Of a stretch of DNA of 64,000 bases, positions 61,022-64,000 are shown piece by piece. The position numbers and the translations under genes were made by a program. Source of the DNA: Pardosa pseudoannulata (lineage: Eukaryota > Arthropoda > Arachnida > Araneae > Lycosidae). Position 1 is the first letter of the stretch; each line of letters begins with the position of its first letter. The stretch lies in NCBI GenBank assembly GCA_032207245.1, contig CM063502.1, positions 42,745,162 to 42,809,161 on the forward strand, in the 5' to 3' direction. Below the pieces are notes generated by a model that was not told the DNA's origin, did no database searches, and worked only from the letters and a program-made list of their open reading frames with translations.

Positions 61022-64000
61022 TAATTTATAAAATTCTAGAAATTGCTCTCTAAATTTTTTTTTGTAACTTTCTAAAAGTAGTTTGCAAATCCCTGGTTTA
61101 ATAGGTGTCAAGATTTTAAAAACTAAAAAATATCTGAAAAAAATTTAACGAATATTTTTACATTTCAACATCAAAATGTTAAAAGAGTAACTTTGAAAAA
61201 TTACTTCCAGAACACGAGTTATGGACCGATTTCTGTAATATGTTTTATGTGTCATATACACAGGTTGCTTAACTTCACAGACGTTTTTAATCAAAATTAT
61301 AATATGGATTTCTATTCCTTACATTTAATAAAATTTAATGAATAATTCTGAAATTTTCCATATTTGAATATATTTTTATTATCTATAGAATGAGTTAATT
61401 ACATCACAAGTTTTATGCCATCTCTTTAAAAAATTTCATTTGAATAAACTAAATAATTAATTAAGTTTTAGTTATAAAATACTGAAAATGTCAGAATATT
61501 CTCGTTATGTAAATTCATTTTGTAGATAACAAGTATATATTATAAAATGATAAATTTTATATAGACTTATTCAATAGATTATTTTAATCTAATTGATGGA
61601 GAGTGGTGAAAATCGTAGTTTTAGAAACTTAAGTTTGTTACAACTCAGTGTCATACCTAAGAATAGGCTTAGTAGCTCTGTTCAAACGCATTTTTCTATT
61701 TGCTTTGTCATTCCCCTCATATTTCGATAAAGTAAACACAAATATTCAGTTTTCAAAGTGGGTGCCACGGTACCTTGAATTAAAACAAGACCATGTAACG
61801 GTTTTCTAGGCAATAATCAAGAAAAGTTGGTCAAAAATCGTGTTATTATTAAATAAGTAAAGAAGATGCTTAAAAGTTTGTTGTGCAACCTGATTTAATT
61901 TTTATTGGATATTTTGAATACTTTAGTTCACATTAAATATGCGTTGAAGTAAATTATTGTTTTATGGTAGGGGATAAATATTTGAGTTAAAAACTGTAAG
62001 AAAACTCAATAATTAACAGTACAATGCACTGACCTTCTATGCAGCTTTAAACCCTTCAAATTATTTGAAATATTATACATTTTATATGCATTTGTTTAAG
62101 AAAGTAAGGTTCTGAACTCCTTTTATAGTGTAGGAGTTAAATTTCACTTTATCTATTTAAATGTGCTAACGTTATGCGTAGAAGTTTGGGAAATGATTGG
62201 ATTTTAATTCTCATTTCGAAATTATTCACAATAAAAATTAACTGGCTAATTTTCATAAACACAAAAAATAATAAATTGCTTTATTTACAAATATTAAATC
62301 GTGCTTTACCATTCCTTTTAAAACATCAAAATCAATCTTAGAAAAGTTTTATAAATAAAGTTCTTTAACAATTCAGTGTCATTTCTAGTAATAATAGGTT
62401 TTGTAACTCTAACAGCAGTATTTCCCTACTTGTTTTATTATTCTTGTTTTCCCTCACTTTTGATAGAGCAAACTCGAATCTGTGGTTCTCAATCTGGGTA
62501 CCTCGGAACCTTGGGGTACCAGAAGTATCTGTCTGTGATGCAAAGCCAATAATAAAAATAAGGTGTTTAAAATTATGAAATTAATAGACATGGTATGAAG
62601 ATACTAAAATTGTATTGTCTTCCATTGTAACTGGGCTACTGCCACATGTACTAATAATTGTCTTTGTGTTTACCTCGAACTCAAGGCTACGCTAGTAGCT
62701 CAGTTCACATATGTTTTGGACAGAATAACAGAATACATATAATAGATAGATATATTAACTTTTGTGATAGTTTTTATTGATTAAAACTCTATTAAATGTT
62801 ATTAACGCTATTAACGCTACATACAGTTAAAGAAGATTAGTGATATTTTCTGATTAGTAAAAGAAGATTCTTTCAAATGCCAGAAGACCAGAGACACAGA
62901 ATCCCAGTAGTATATCACAGGAATGCAGTCAGTAATATAGTTTATAAATAAATACATAATATTGTAAAAGCTATGATAAATCTAGAAACTTCTTATTATG
63001 TTTCTAAATATGCTGATAATTAATTGCTGAAGTACTTTTTTTTATTTCTTTAGCATTCAAAACCTTTGACATTCTTTAAATATATATACATATTCAATTC
63101 TTCTCTATCCTCTGCCTTCTTTTCGACAGTAGATTCTGTTTCAGGGATAATTTTAAGTAAGTATTAAAAGCTCTATCTGCCTCGTTTTATACTGAGGAAG
63201 TTTCTTGCTAATTTTCAATTGTTTACCAAATAACATCGAATGTTAATATTAAATTCAAAACTAATGTTGTGCATTAAATATCAACAATAAACATCACTTA
63301 AACTGTACCCTTTAACTTTAGTCACACTAGCCTCTTATCTCCTTATAACCCAAATCATTTGAACCTCGGTGCCTCATTGAGTCTTTTTATCTTTAGATTC
63401 ATTATAAACTAGATTCAATTATAGAAATATCAACCCTCATATAACATTGAAAGCGTTAAACATTTTGAAAAACCACTTGGACCGATAAACTTTCACTAAG
63501 TGCTTACTTTCAACATTTAGTATCACCATTTAGAATAAATCAGATATGTATTCTTAGGAAAATCTATAATAACCGAAACACATTAAGATTATGAATGTAA
63601 AATTAAAAGCATCCTTTTCTCTTTTATTCTGATTATTTGATGATATGTTCCGAATCCTTTCTCTTGCAAAATTTACTTTGAAACTTTGACTGTTAAATAC
63701 AAAATAACACTGGAACGAACTGCTACTAGTACATTTAGCTTTTAAAGATTTAAGTGATGCTTCAGATTATTTAGTATCAGCGCAATAATTATTACAAAAA
63801 TTTTCTAAAAACAATATTCAGATTTATTTTTTTATCTAAATTAAAGGAATAATATAAGAGCAGAATTTTTGTCAACAAGATTTGAGTTTCTACTCATTAA
63901 ATGACATTTTAAACATGTACTTCATGATAAATATTGAATGTGTTAAATGACGAAAAGAAACAATTTATTGATCTATTTTTTTCCACATAACTCGAAACTA
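61022..64000. other. AT-rich DNA with diverged duplication
   Basis: Stretches near 61610-61790 and 62340-62520 are similar: AA.TCAGTGTCAT, then AGGCTTAGTAGCTCTGTTC versus AGGTTTTGTAACTCTAACA, then a GGTACCTTG-type piece. A third partial match lies near 62680. TCTGTGGTTCTCAATCTGGG at 62475 resembles a hAT end without a visible partner. No gene is identified. Confidence 0.4.

Overview
This window looks like intergenic or accessory DNA from an AT-rich metazoan genome. The transposon mix (Tc1/mariner, rosa-like, piggyBac-like, hAT-like, Helitrons, LTR retrotransposons, a tRNA-derived SINE) and the very long TA microsatellites fit an arthropod, possibly a chelicerate, but the sequence alone does not fix the species. 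I found no convincing host protein-coding gene, no true tRNA or rRNA gene and no CRISPR array. Every recognisable coding stretch is a decayed transposon gene, and the longest open frames (about 32.2-33.3 kb) are translated TA microsatellite.

Layout. 0.3-0.9 kb: mariner MITE with 190-bp inverted repeats around a transposase 3' end. 4.5-6.2 kb: a hAT-type end, then a full-length rosa-like (DD41D) mariner relic. 6.85-7.63 kb: solo LTR with 5-bp target duplications. 9.1-10.5 kb: 92-bp minisatellite joined to a Helitron. 10.7-11.2 kb: piggyBac-like element with a C-terminal transposase relic. 12.1-18.6 kb: SINEs and three Helitron copies. 19.9-26.1 kb: three large tandem arrays (422, 440 and 247 bp units). 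28.6-30.25 kb: two Helitrons fused head to tail. 31.7-33.2 kb: TA microsatellites around a dispersed repeat. 34.0-36.7 kb: two more piggyBac-like elements. 38.65-40.4 kb: SINE and a decayed Tc1 transposase. 40.6-41.7 kb: piggyBac-like element whose end has become a 140-bp array. 43.5-45.3 kb: degenerate repeats. 46.3-47.1 kb: small MITE and second copy of the dispersed repeat. 49.2-50.1 kb: second solo LTR. 53.0-54.5 kb: diverged tandem copies. 55.0-58.4 kb: a Helitron split by a 2.5-kb insert that holds a frameshifted multi-copy protein relic. 59.0-61.0 kb: GC-richer block, SINE, second Helitron family. The rest is AT-rich DNA with nothing I can identify.

The genes do not form a pathway; the window is a layered record of insertions. 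The points most worth following are the 2.5-kb insert (an apparent mobile unit carrying a protein family I cannot name), the piggyBac-like elements that share paired subterminal palindromes, the Helitron family carrying a BEL/Pao-like fragment, and the 440-bp array in which two adjacent hairpins are kept in all three units.
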